DNA of 64,000 nt, from NCBI RefSeq assembly GCF_030704305.1, contig NZ_CP131935.1, forward strand, positions 496,001-560,000, read 5' to 3'. Origin of the DNA: Massilia sp. R2A-15. Lineage in GTDB: Bacteria; Pseudomonadota; Gammaproteobacteria; Burkholderiales; Burkholderiaceae_D. The notes beneath the pieces were generated by a model, which saw only the letters and a program-made list of their open reading frames with translations, ran no database searches and was not told the DNA's origin. How positions within the stretch are numbered: position 1 is the first letter of the stretch; each line of letters starts with the position of its first letter. The translations under genes were made by a program, and so were the position numbers. Shown here in pieces: positions 27,762 to 35,825 of this stretch.

Positions 27762-30566
27762 TCAGAACTTGTACGAAGCGTTGAAGTACGCCGTGCGGCC
27801 GCGCGCATCGTAGTAGCGGTCGTCATACCCAAATTGCTGGCCACGGTTGGCGCCCGACGTCGATGGCACGAACGGCGGCGCCTTGTTCGTCAGGTTCAAC
27901 ACGCCGATGGTGGCCGACCAGGTCTTGTTCGGGGCCCACACCGCTTGCCAGTCGATCGTCGAGTAGAAGCCCACTTCCTTGCGGATGTCTTCCTGTCCCG
28001 TCACGTTGCCGGCGGCGTCCAGCACGTCCACCGTGGTTTCCTGGTCGCGGTAGCCGGATTTGAAATTGATCGCCAGCGTATTGGTCCATTTGCCCGTTTT
28101 CAGGGTATTGCTCCAATGGCCCTGGTTGCGGAAGGTCACCGCGCCCAGTTCGGCGAAGTTGCCGATCGCCGAGTAGTAGGCGCCATCCCTTTGCAGCTGG
28201 CTCACTTCCCGCAGCATCCGTGTCATGTTCAGTTGCGAGGTCAGCAGGCCAATCGGGCTGCGGTAGCGGCCGGTGATTTCATAGTCGATCCCGGTGGCGT
28301 ACGACTTGCCCAGGTTCTGGTTGTCGGCGAGGAAGGCGAGGTAGTTCTTGCCGGTACCGATGTCCACCAGGGAGCCCCAGGATTTGGCGTACCGCGCCGG
28401 ATCGGCAAATACCACCTGTTCGGTCAACTGGCCAAACGTGTCGCGGATCTGCACATGCCACAGGTCGGCGCCCAAGGTGATGTAGCTGACCGGCTCGAAA
28501 CGAAAGCCCAGGGTCGCTTGCCTGGATTTTTCCGGCTTCAGTTCGGCGTTGCCGCCGGCAAGTTCATCGTACTGCCGGTTTCCTGGCTGGCACAGCGCAT
28601 TGTGGGCGTCTGCGACCGCCTGCAGCGCGGGCGTGCAGGTATATTTTTCGCTCGTGACGCCATAGCCCTGCTGGATCGCGTTCACCTGCGGCACGGTCGG
28701 CGCGTGGAAGCCGTTGCCAATCGAGCCGCGAATCATCAGGGTTGGTTTCGGGGTCCACTTGAAGCTGGCCTTGGCGGTCGTCGCGCTGCCGAAGTCGGAG
28801 TAGTGGTCGTAACGCAGGGCAGTGCCCAATTCGAGCGTCTTGTACACCGGGATGACCAGTTCGGCGAACAGGCCTTGCGATGTGCGCGATGCGTCGTACG
28901 GCAAGGAACTGGCGGGGTCGCCGAAGCGCTGGTCGCACTCGAGCGCGCCGCCGCACAGCACGCCGGCGGCCGGATCGGCGAGTTTGCCCTGGGCGAACAA
29001 GCTTGGGCGTGACGCGAAGGATTCGCGGTTGATGTTCGCGCCCACGCCGAGCATCAGGCCGCCGCCCTCCATGCGCATCAGTTCATGCGAGCCGTTGGCC
29101 GTCAGGGAATGCAGCTTGGAGATGCCGCCGTCCCAGTAGCCGGAATAGGTCGCCGCCTTGATCGCCGCTTGCGCCGCGGCGCTTTGCTGGCCCGGCCCCA
29201 CGAAGGGATCGAGCAGTCCGCCGCTTGTCAGGGCCTTGACGGCCAGCGCGCCGGGGTAACCGGAAATATTGCCCTTGACCTTGCTCTCCGAGAAGTTGTA
29301 CGACGCGCTGTAGTCCCATCCGGCGATCACGCCGCGCGAACCAAGCACCAGGCTGGCGAACTGCGCCTCGTCGTTCGAGGTCCGCGGGCCCATGTCGAAC
29401 AGGCGATAAAACGCCAGGCTGTCGCCGGTGATCCCGATCGGCTGCAAATACTTGACCGCCAGGGGCGAGCCGGCGGCGATGGAGATCGAGCCTGGCACCG
29501 GCGCGATGCGCGACACCTGCGTGCTTTTCGACAGCATGATGTCGGCGAACAGTTCCTGCCCGGCGTACTTGGCGGTGGCCGATGCCATGAAGTTGTCGCG
29601 CTTGCGCTCCGGGAAAATCTCCAGGTCCCTGACGAAGTCGTAGCCGCAATAGTCATCGGCCAGGCCCGACCCGTCGTTGTACGGTTCGATGACGCGGAAG
29701 GTCTTGGCCGGACAGGCGCCGGTGGTCTTTTGGTAGGGGCTGATCAGCTGGCCTTGATCGTCGAGCGCATTGGCGGGAATCGGGCTGGCGGAAAACTGCT
29801 GCTTGCGGTAGCGCTTGCCGTTGGCGGAGAAATCCACTTTCCCGGTATTGGCGAAGGAGCGGTCGACCGACCCAAGCTTGGTCCGCTCGTCGTGGCCAAA
29901 GGTGAGCATGACGTTGTAGCCGTCGGTGTCGAGCGAACCGAATCCCTTGGTGGCGCTGAGGCGTTTTTCGTACGCGCCATTTTGCGGATGGGAATACCCG
30001 ATCGTGACGTCGCCATCGGTCCGGTCGTGCTTGGTAATGAAGTTGACCACGCCGGCAATCGCGTCGGCGCCGTACAGGGCCGAGGCGCCGTCGGTCAGCA
30101 ACTCGACGCGATCGATGGCCGACAGCGGGATGGAATTGAGGTCGAAGCCGGCGGCAAATCCGGTCAGCGTCTGGCCGCCGAATTGCGCCAGGCGCTTGCC
30201 GTTGAGCAGCACGAGGGTGCGCGTCTCGCCGACGTTGTGGATGGATATTCCCGAGAAGCCGAAACTGCTTCCGCCGACAGAGGCCGACTCGCCGGTCGAG
30301 CCTTGCACGGTCGAGAGTTTCTTCACCAGGTCGGCCGCCGAGGTAACGCCCGATTCGCGAATTGCCGCGGCCGTCATCACGGTGACCGGCAGCGCGCCTT
30401 CGGCGGCAATGCGTTTGATCGACGAGCCGGTAATTTCCACCCGCTGGATCGGCGCGGCGGCTTGCTCTTGCTGGGCCTGCGCGGGCAGGGCGAGCATTGC
30501 CAAACCGGCGCACGCGCCGCCGGCGAACAGGCGGCGCAGCGATTGGGACAAAACAGTTTCTTTCAT
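27762..30566 (-). CDS. TonB-dependent receptor
   Basis: A 934-residue outer-membrane receptor. ATG at 30566 is chosen because GGAG lies six bases upstream on the minus strand; an in-frame TTG four codons earlier lacks support. The signal peptide (RRLFAGGACAGLAMLALPAQA) ends near residue 31. The plug begins IQRVEITGSSIKRIAAEGALPVTVMT and carries LLTDGASALYGADAIAGVVNFITK. The barrel ends NASYKF. Same subfamily as the receptors at 12516 and 35826. Divergent from the DAHP synthase leader region, with 224 bp between the receptor start and the leader-peptide start. Substrate unknown. Confidence 0.94.
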   Translation of the reverse strand: MKETVLSQSLRRLFAGGACAGLAMLALPAQAQQEQAAAPIQRVEITGSSIKRIAAEGALPVTVMTAAAIRESGVTSAADLVKKLSTVQGSTGESASVGGSSFGFSGISIHNVGETRTLVLLNGKRLAQFGGQTLTGFAAGFDLNSIPLSAIDRVELLTDGASALYGADAIAGVVNFITKHDRTDGDVTIGYSHPQNGAYEKRLSATKGFGSLDTDGYNVMLTFGHDERTKLGSVDRSFANTGKVDFSANGKRYRKQQFSASPIPANALDDQGQLISPYQKTTGACPAKTFRVIEPYNDGSGLADDYCGYDFVRDLEIFPERKRDNFMASATAKYAGQELFADIMLSKSTQVSRIAPVPGSISIAAGSPLAVKYLQPIGITGDSLAFYRLFDMGPRTSNDEAQFASLVLGSRGVIAGWDYSASYNFSESKVKGNISGYPGALAVKALTSGGLLDPFVGPGQQSAAAQAAIKAATYSGYWDGGISKLHSLTANGSHELMRMEGGGLMLGVGANINRESFASRPSLFAQGKLADPAAGVLCGGALECDQRFGDPASSLPYDASRTSQGLFAELVIPVYKTLELGTALRYDHYSDFGSATTAKASFKWTPKPTLMIRGSIGNGFHAPTVPQVNAIQQGYGVTSEKYTCTPALQAVADAHNALCQPGNRQYDELAGGNAELKPEKSRQATLGFRFEPVSYITLGADLWHVQIRDTFGQLTEQVVFADPARYAKSWGSLVDIGTGKNYLAFLADNQNLGKSYATGIDYEITGRYRSPIGLLTSQLNMTRMLREVSQLQRDGAYYSAIGNFAELGAVTFRNQGHWSNTLKTGKWTNTLAINFKSGYRDQETTVDVLDAAGNVTGQEDIRKEVGFYSTIDWQAVWAPNKTWSATIGVLNLTNKAPPFVPSTSGANRGQQFGYDDRYYDARGRTAYFNASYKF

Positions 30567-30736
30567 GGTCAACTCCAAAGTGGACGGCGGGGCCGCAGCG
30601 CCATGGCTGCGGTGCAGGGATCAGAGTGTTACATTCGGCGCTGGCGCACGACTGCGCTAGATCAAACGTCTCCGGCTTCGCCCGCCGTTGTGGGATCGGC
30701 GCAACCTGCCGCCTGGAAATGTGACGGACAAAGCGC

Positions 30737-30766
30737 TTGCCAAGCGCCGCACAATATTGCTATAGT
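30737..30766 (+). promoter_or_regulatory. Predicted sigma-70 promoter for DAHP synthase leader
   Basis: TTGCCA (30737-30742), 18-bp spacer, TATAGT (30761-30766). The -35 lies inside a perfect inverted repeat GCGCTT-GCC-AAGCGC at 30733-30747, which could be an operator. The leader-peptide ATG is 24 bp after the -10. Confidence 0.6.
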
Positions 30767-30790
30767 CGTCTCATCGATCCAGGAATTGCC

Positions 30791-30859
30791 ATGCACAGCG
30801 CGAAACTGTTTACCTGCTTTTTTTATTTTGGCCATGTCCAGCCCGAGGCGGCGGAGTAG
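30791..30859 (+). CDS. Phe/Tyr-rich attenuation leader peptide upstream of DAHP synthase
   Basis: A 22-codon reading frame with AGGA six bases before its ATG. Residues 6-13 are LFTCFFYF, that is four Phe and one Tyr codon within seven residues, followed by GHVQPEAAE and a TAG. Such a run of the pathway's end-product amino acids, placed between a promoter and an intrinsic terminator ahead of an aromatic-biosynthesis gene, is the classic arrangement of ribosome-mediated attenuation. Stalling at the Phe/Tyr codons (30809-30829) would leave bases 30859-30870 free to pair with 30895-30912 and block the terminator. Too short to be found by normal gene calling. The role is inferred from architecture. 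Confidence 0.8.
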   Translation: MHSAKLFTCFFYFGHVQPEAAE

Positions 30860-30902
30860 GCGGCAGGTTCACGCAGCAAGGACCGGATCCAGCAGAACTT
30901 CG

Positions 30903-30933
30903 AAAGACCGCCAGCGATGGCGGTCTTTTTTTT
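30903..30933 (+). terminator. Attenuator terminator upstream of DAHP synthase
   Basis: Ten-bp stem AAAGACCGCC / GGCGGTCTTT with loop AGCGAT, then T to 30933 (eight T in all). It lies 44 bp after the leader stop and 36 bp before the DAHP synthase ATG. Competing antiterminator: GGCGG (30859-30863) with CCGCC (30908-30912), plus AGGTTC (30865-30870) with GAACTT (30895-30900). Confidence 0.85.
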
Positions 30934-30969
30934 ATCCCGGCACACCCGCAACCGATTACGGAGAAACGC

Positions 30970-32028
30970 ATGCAACGCACCGACGACTTACGCATCCGCG
31001 AAATGAAGGAACTGACGCCGCCCTCGCACCTGATCCGCGAGTTCGCGTGCAGCGAGGCGGCCGGCGACACGGCGGCGGGCGCGCGGGTGGCCCTGCACCG
31101 CATCCTGCATGGCCAGGACGACCGCCTGATGGTGGTCATCGGCCCGTGCTCGATCCACGATCCGCGCGCGGCGATGGAATACGCGCGCCGCCTGGTGACC
31201 GAGCGCCGCCGCCTGGCGGCCGATCTGGAAATCGTCATGCGCGTGTATTTCGAGAAGCCGCGCACCACGGTCGGCTGGAAGGGCATGATCAACGACCCGT
31301 ACATGGACAACAGCTTCCGCATCAACGACGGGCTGCGCATGGCGCGCGAACTGCTGCGCGACATTAACGAGCTAGGCCTGCCGGCCGGCACCGAATTTCT
31401 CGACGTGATCAGTCCGCAGTACATCGCCGACCTGATCAGCTGGGGCGCGATCGGCGCGCGCACCACCGAGTCGCAGGTGCACCGCGAGCTGGCGTCCGGG
31501 CTGTCGTGTCCGGTCGGCTTCAAGAACGGCACCGATGGCAACATCAAGATCGCGGTGGAGGCGATCAAGGCGGCCTCGCAGCCGCACCATTTCCTGTCGG
31601 TGACCAAGGGCGGCCACTCTGCCATCGTGTCGACCAACGGCAACGAGGACTGCCACATCATCCTGCGCGGCGGCAAGACGCCGAACTACGACGCGGCCAG
31701 CGTCGAGGAAGCCTGCCGCCAGATGGCCGCGCAGGGCCTGGCCGCGCGCCTGATGATCGACGCCTCGCACGCGAACAGCTCGAAGAAGCCGGAGAACCAG
31801 GTGCCGGTGTGCGCCGACATCGCCGCCCAGGTGGCAGGCGGCAACGACCGCATCGTCGGCGTGATGGTCGAGTCGAACCTGGTGGCGGGGCGCCAGGACC
31901 TGGTGCCGGGCAAGGAACTGGTGTACGGCCAGTCGGTCACCGACGGCTGCATCGACTGGGAGCACAGCGTGCAGGTGCTCGACACGCTGGCCGCCGCGGT
32001 GCGCCAGCGCCGCCTGCGCCAGGAATAG
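30970..32028 (+). CDS. aroG: 3-deoxy-7-phosphoheptulonate synthase, class I (AroG type)
   Basis: Condenses phosphoenolpyruvate and erythrose 4-phosphate to DAHP, the first step of the shikimate pathway. 352 residues, typical for class I-alpha enzymes. Diagnostic blocks are VVIGPCSIHDPRAAMEYA, VYFEKPRTTVGWKG, WGAIGARTTESQVHRELASG, SCPVGFKNGTDG and the metal-site region GVMVESNLV. GGAG at 30960 gives the ribosome-binding site. It is preceded by a Phe/Tyr leader peptide and terminator, which suggests control by charged tRNA-Phe (and possibly tRNA-Tyr) on top of the allosteric feedback usual in this family. Which amino acid inhibits this isozyme cannot be read safely, though the leader favours Phe. 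Single-gene unit with its own terminator. Confidence 0.96.
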   Translation: MQRTDDLRIREMKELTPPSHLIREFACSEAAGDTAAGARVALHRILHGQDDRLMVVIGPCSIHDPRAAMEYARRLVTERRRLAADLEIVMRVYFEKPRTTVGWKGMINDPYMDNSFRINDGLRMARELLRDINELGLPAGTEFLDVISPQYIADLISWGAIGARTTESQVHRELASGLSCPVGFKNGTDGNIKIAVEAIKAASQPHHFLSVTKGGHSAIVSTNGNEDCHIILRGGKTPNYDAASVEEACRQMAAQGLAARLMIDASHANSSKKPENQVPVCADIAAQVAGGNDRIVGVMVESNLVAGRQDLVPGKELVYGQSVTDGCIDWEHSVQVLDTLAAAVRQRRLRQE

Positions 32029-32050
32029 GCGCCGGCGCCGGACGAAAAAA

Positions 32051-32077
32051 AACCCGCGGCAAGCCGCGGGTTTTTTT
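32051..32077. terminator. Bidirectional intrinsic terminator
   Basis: Nine-bp stem AACCCGCGG / CCGCGGGTT, loop CAAG, with eight A before and seven T after. It serves aroG (+) and the convergent receptor gene (-). Confidence 0.92.
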
Positions 32078-32092
32078 ATGCGATCAACGCGA

Positions 32093-35000
32093 TCAGAACT
32101 TGTGGTTGTATTCCACGGAGAACTTGATTGCACGCGGGTCGGTGTAGCTGGTGACGCGGCCGTAGGTCGGCGACACCACGTTGGTGCCCGAGTTGTAGGT
32201 CTCGTCGATTGCCTGCACGGTCTGCTTGTTGAAGACGTTGAACACGTCCGCCTTCAGCGCCAGGCCCTTGACCATCGCCGGTGCGTACACCACGTTCATG
32301 TCGAGGCGGGTATCCCAAGGCAGGTTGCCCTTGGAACCGCGGTCGACGCGCACGCCGTTGCACCAGAAGTAGTTCGAGCCGTACGAGGTGTCGGTCGGGT
32401 GGTTGCCGATGCAGTTCAGCGGACGGCCGGCTGCGATCAGGGCGTTGCCGCCGACAGTCCACTCAGGCGCCACATTGTAGAAACCGTAGGCCTTGATCTG
32501 GTGGGTGCGGTCGTTCGGCAGCTTGCCGTAGGCGCCATCCATCAGCTCGATGCGGTCCCAGGTCGTCGTCGCGCCCGGATTGATCTGGGCGTTCTCGGAA
32601 CGGGTCTGGCCTTCGGTGTTGCCGACGCTGCGCGACCAGGTGTAGTTCAGCTTGCCGTACCAGCCGTTGCGCAGAGGGTGCTCGGCGAACAGGTCAACCG
32701 CGGCGTAGGTGCGCTTCGCTTCCGGGAAGCCCAGCATTTCCTTGGTCAGGTGGACCTTGGTGTAGGTCTTGCCGGCCAGTGCAGGATCGGCGTCGTTGAA
32801 GTCCACCAGGAAGTCGTTGTCCACGCCCGGGTTGAACGTGGCGCAGCCGAAGCCGCGCCATTTGGCGGCGCTCACGGTCGGGTTGGCGGCGAGCCACTTG
32901 TCGAAGCCGCGCTGGTCGCACATGTCGTCCAGCGTCGACTGCAGCTTGCGGTAGGTTGCCTTGGCGCCGATGTTGAGCGACGGCGACAGCTGCTGCTCGA
33001 AGCCCAGCGTCATCTCGTCCTGGAAGTTAGGCTTCAGGCCCACTGCGCTGACGGTCTTCGGATCCTTTTCCTGGTTGTACTCGTTGTTGGCCGAGAACGG
33101 CGCGGCGAGTGCTTTCAGGCCGGTCGGCAGGCCGTTGGCGTCCACGCCGGTGTAGCTGAAGGCCTGGCGGGTGAACAGCGAACGGCTGGCGCCGCGCACG
33201 CCGATGGCGGTCGGCACTTGCAGGTAGTAGCGGCCTGCGGTACCGAATACCTTCAGCGATGCGTCGCCGTTGACGTCCCAGGCAGCGCCCAGGCGCGGCG
33301 AGATCTGGTTCTTCATGTCGAGGTAGGTGACGCCCGAGCCGTTGATGTTCTTGAACTGCTCATCGCGCAGGCCGACCGTAACCAGCACGTCCTTGTTGAC
33401 CTGCCACTTGTCTTCGATGTACTGGGCCGACTGCTCCGAACGCACCGGGGTGGCGCTGTTGAAGATCTGCTGGCGGACCCAGTAACCCTGGGCGGCCAGC
33501 GGACCGGAACCGGCGGTCGCCACGGCGATCGGGGTCGGGCCGGCCAGTGCCAGCGGCGCTGCGACGGTCGGGTTCGACTGCTTCTGGTAGGCCCAGATGC
33601 TGCCGCCGGCGGTGATGAAGCCGGCGTTCACGCTGTCGAGCTTGTTCTGGTCGAAGCCGGCGCGCACGGTGTGGCTGCCGATCTTGTATTCCAGGTCCAG
33701 GCGGCCGGACTTGACGACGTCCTTGCCGTCCTTCGGCATGATGTTGCCCGACAGCGGCTGGTTGTTGTTGATTTCGAACGGACGGGTCGACGGGCTCGAC
33801 GTCACCTGGGCGATCGACTTGGACAGGTCGAACACGTCGTAGCCGTCGAAGGTGTTGTCGTGCTTCGAGGTGCTGCGGCCGAACAGGGCGGTCAGGGTCA
33901 GGTCGTCGGTCAGGTTGCCGGTGTACTTGAGGATGGCTGCGTTGGCGCCCACGCCCAGGGTGTTGGCTGGGTCGTTATGGTAGTGTTCGCCCGAATTGAT
34001 GGTCGAACCGTGCGCGCGGGTGGCGTAGTCGTAGCTCGAGTAGTAGGCGTCGCGCTTGTCGTCGTCGCCGATGCCGGTGAATTCCAGGCGGTGGCTGTCG
34101 CTGATGTTCCAGTCGATCTTGCCGGTGAAGCGGGTGACCTTGTCGTTGATCTCGCCCCAGCCCCACTTCGACAGCGAGTTGGCGTCGCTGGCGGTGCTGC
34201 GCAGCGCGCCGACGCGGCTGGTGTCGGTCGAGGACTGGTCGGCCGCGATGAACATGAACAGCTTGTCCTGGATGATCGGGCCGCCGACGTAGGCGCCGAC
34301 ACGGGTTTCCTGGACCTTGTTGTCTTCGCGGCGCAGGCGCAGCTTGCCGTCGGTCGCGGTGTTGGTCGGTGCGCCGGTGTTGGCGTAGTAGAAGTCCTTG
34401 TACTTCGAGCGCAGGTTGCGCGGCGTGATGCTGGCGGTGGCGCCGGCTTCCCAGTTGTTGGTGCCGCTCTTGGTGGTGATGTTGACCACGCCGCCGATCG
34501 AACGGCCGAATTCGGCGCCGAAGCCGCCGGTCAGGATCTGTGCCTGGGCAATCGCGCCGAATGGCAGCTCGGACGAACCGAGGCCGGTCAGCGGGTTGGT
34601 GACCGGGAAGCCGTTGACGTAGTAGGCGTTCTCGGACGCGCCGCTGCCGCCGAACGAGGCGCCGGCGTAACGGTAGTCGGCGCGCGTGGTGTTCGGCGCC
34701 AGCTGGATGATCGAATCGACGCTCGGGGCGATCGGCAGCTTGGCCAGTTCCTTGGCGGTGAAGGTCGCGCCGTTGTTGGTGTTCGACACGTCGATGCGGC
34801 GGCGCTGGCCACTCACCTGCACGGTCTGGATGGCGCTGGCGGCGGCGAACGACACGTCGGCGCCCTGGCCGATGGTCACTTCGACTTCATTCGACTGGAC
34901 CACCTTGTCGCCCTGGACCAGGTCGACCTTGTAGCGGCCCACCGGCAGCGCGGTGGCCTGGTAGCGGCCCGCTTCCGGGGTGACCCGGCGCTGCAGGTTG

Positions 35001-35170
35001 GTGTCGAGGTTGCGGATCACGATGGCCGTGCCCTGGGCGGCGTCCACGCGGCCGAAGATCGTGCCGGTGGCGTTGGACTGGGCCATCACCGGCGCGACGA
35101 CGGCCAGCGACAGGGTGGCGGAAGCGAAGGCCAGCGACAATGCCTGGACTAAGACGGTTTTTCTGAACAT
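32093..35170 (-). CDS. TonB-dependent receptor, Oar-like
   Basis: A 1025-residue outer-membrane receptor and third member of the Oar-like group. ATG 35170 (MFRKTVLVQALSLAFAS) is chosen: GGAG lies five bases upstream on the minus strand and a signal peptide ending PVMA at residue 30 follows. The open frame runs 28 codons further upstream without family sequence. Residues about 33-110 form the carboxypeptidase-regulatory-like domain (FGRVDAAQGTAIVIRNLDTN). The plug has RRRIDVSNTNNGATFTAKEL and GFGAEFGRSIGGVVNITTKS. The barrel ends YNHKF. Very similar to the protein at 5076 in signal peptide and plug, so the two are recent paralogues. Divergent from the receptor at 35826. Confidence 0.95.
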   Translation of the reverse strand: MFRKTVLVQALSLAFASATLSLAVVAPVMAQSNATGTIFGRVDAAQGTAIVIRNLDTNLQRRVTPEAGRYQATALPVGRYKVDLVQGDKVVQSNEVEVTIGQGADVSFAAASAIQTVQVSGQRRRIDVSNTNNGATFTAKELAKLPIAPSVDSIIQLAPNTTRADYRYAGASFGGSGASENAYYVNGFPVTNPLTGLGSSELPFGAIAQAQILTGGFGAEFGRSIGGVVNITTKSGTNNWEAGATASITPRNLRSKYKDFYYANTGAPTNTATDGKLRLRREDNKVQETRVGAYVGGPIIQDKLFMFIAADQSSTDTSRVGALRSTASDANSLSKWGWGEINDKVTRFTGKIDWNISDSHRLEFTGIGDDDKRDAYYSSYDYATRAHGSTINSGEHYHNDPANTLGVGANAAILKYTGNLTDDLTLTALFGRSTSKHDNTFDGYDVFDLSKSIAQVTSSPSTRPFEINNNQPLSGNIMPKDGKDVVKSGRLDLEYKIGSHTVRAGFDQNKLDSVNAGFITAGGSIWAYQKQSNPTVAAPLALAGPTPIAVATAGSGPLAAQGYWVRQQIFNSATPVRSEQSAQYIEDKWQVNKDVLVTVGLRDEQFKNINGSGVTYLDMKNQISPRLGAAWDVNGDASLKVFGTAGRYYLQVPTAIGVRGASRSLFTRQAFSYTGVDANGLPTGLKALAAPFSANNEYNQEKDPKTVSAVGLKPNFQDEMTLGFEQQLSPSLNIGAKATYRKLQSTLDDMCDQRGFDKWLAANPTVSAAKWRGFGCATFNPGVDNDFLVDFNDADPALAGKTYTKVHLTKEMLGFPEAKRTYAAVDLFAEHPLRNGWYGKLNYTWSRSVGNTEGQTRSENAQINPGATTTWDRIELMDGAYGKLPNDRTHQIKAYGFYNVAPEWTVGGNALIAAGRPLNCIGNHPTDTSYGSNYFWCNGVRVDRGSKGNLPWDTRLDMNVVYAPAMVKGLALKADVFNVFNKQTVQAIDETYNSGTNVVSPTYGRVTSYTDPRAIKFSVEYNHKF

Positions 35171-35825
35171 GAAATCTCCAAGTGGGAAGTCAATGCACGC
35201 GCTTGCGCATGCATATTTTCTTTTTTTGCCAAATATGTATGAAACCAACTGCATCTAACGGAAAGACAGAGCAATCTCATCCAAATAGCGGTGAAATGTA
35301 AGTTGTACATTTCTGCGCCGCACGTATCTGACCATCCGGCTGGCGAAGTGTCAATACGCAAATTCACTATGCGGATCGCATACAACAGATCGCTCCGGCG
35401 TCACATTCCCGCGGCGGAAGAAATTGGCGCAATGCAGCAATGCGGCTCTGCGCGCGCCGCGCCGTCAACGATGCCCGCTGCGGCGCGCGAGGGGTGGTTG
35501 CGACCGGTTTTTTGGTGCGACGCGGCAAAAATTGCGCCGGCAGCAGCCAGGGCGCGTCTTCCCGCGCAGGCGGCGGCGCCGGTGGGGAATTCATCGGTCC
35601 GCCCGAACCTTGCGACAACATTAAACATGGGCTCGCAGGAGGGCGAATACGTTGTTTTTTTGCACTCGGGTCAATCCGTATTTGACAGTCTTTACAGCAA
35701 ATGTTTCCATGCCGCACCGGCTGTGCATATATGGTTAAAAATATATTGCTTAGCGGAAATATCGATCGACGACCGGGACCCCGTGCGAAGAAGATGTTTT
35801 ACGAAAACAAAGAGGAGATAGTGGA
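35171..35825. other. Intergenic region between two divergent receptor genes
   Basis: 655 bp. It is AT-rich at both ends (promoter-like) and GC-rich in the middle. A palindrome TATGCG-GAT-CGCATA lies near 35369-35383. TTGACA at 35682-35687 is a possible -35 for the rightward receptor gene, with no convincing -10. Open frames at 35291-35821 (+) and 35367-35717 (-) have no signal, domain or family-like composition and are not called. Confidence 0.55.

Noticed and set aside
27705..29012. Plus-strand open frame starting in a palindromic repeat (MGSGPPDLTP)
   Set aside because: Antisense to a receptor gene; the start is created by the repeat.
35291..35821. Possible 176-codon gene between two receptor genes
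   Set aside because: Covers both promoter-like ends of a divergent intergenic region and has no recognisable protein features.
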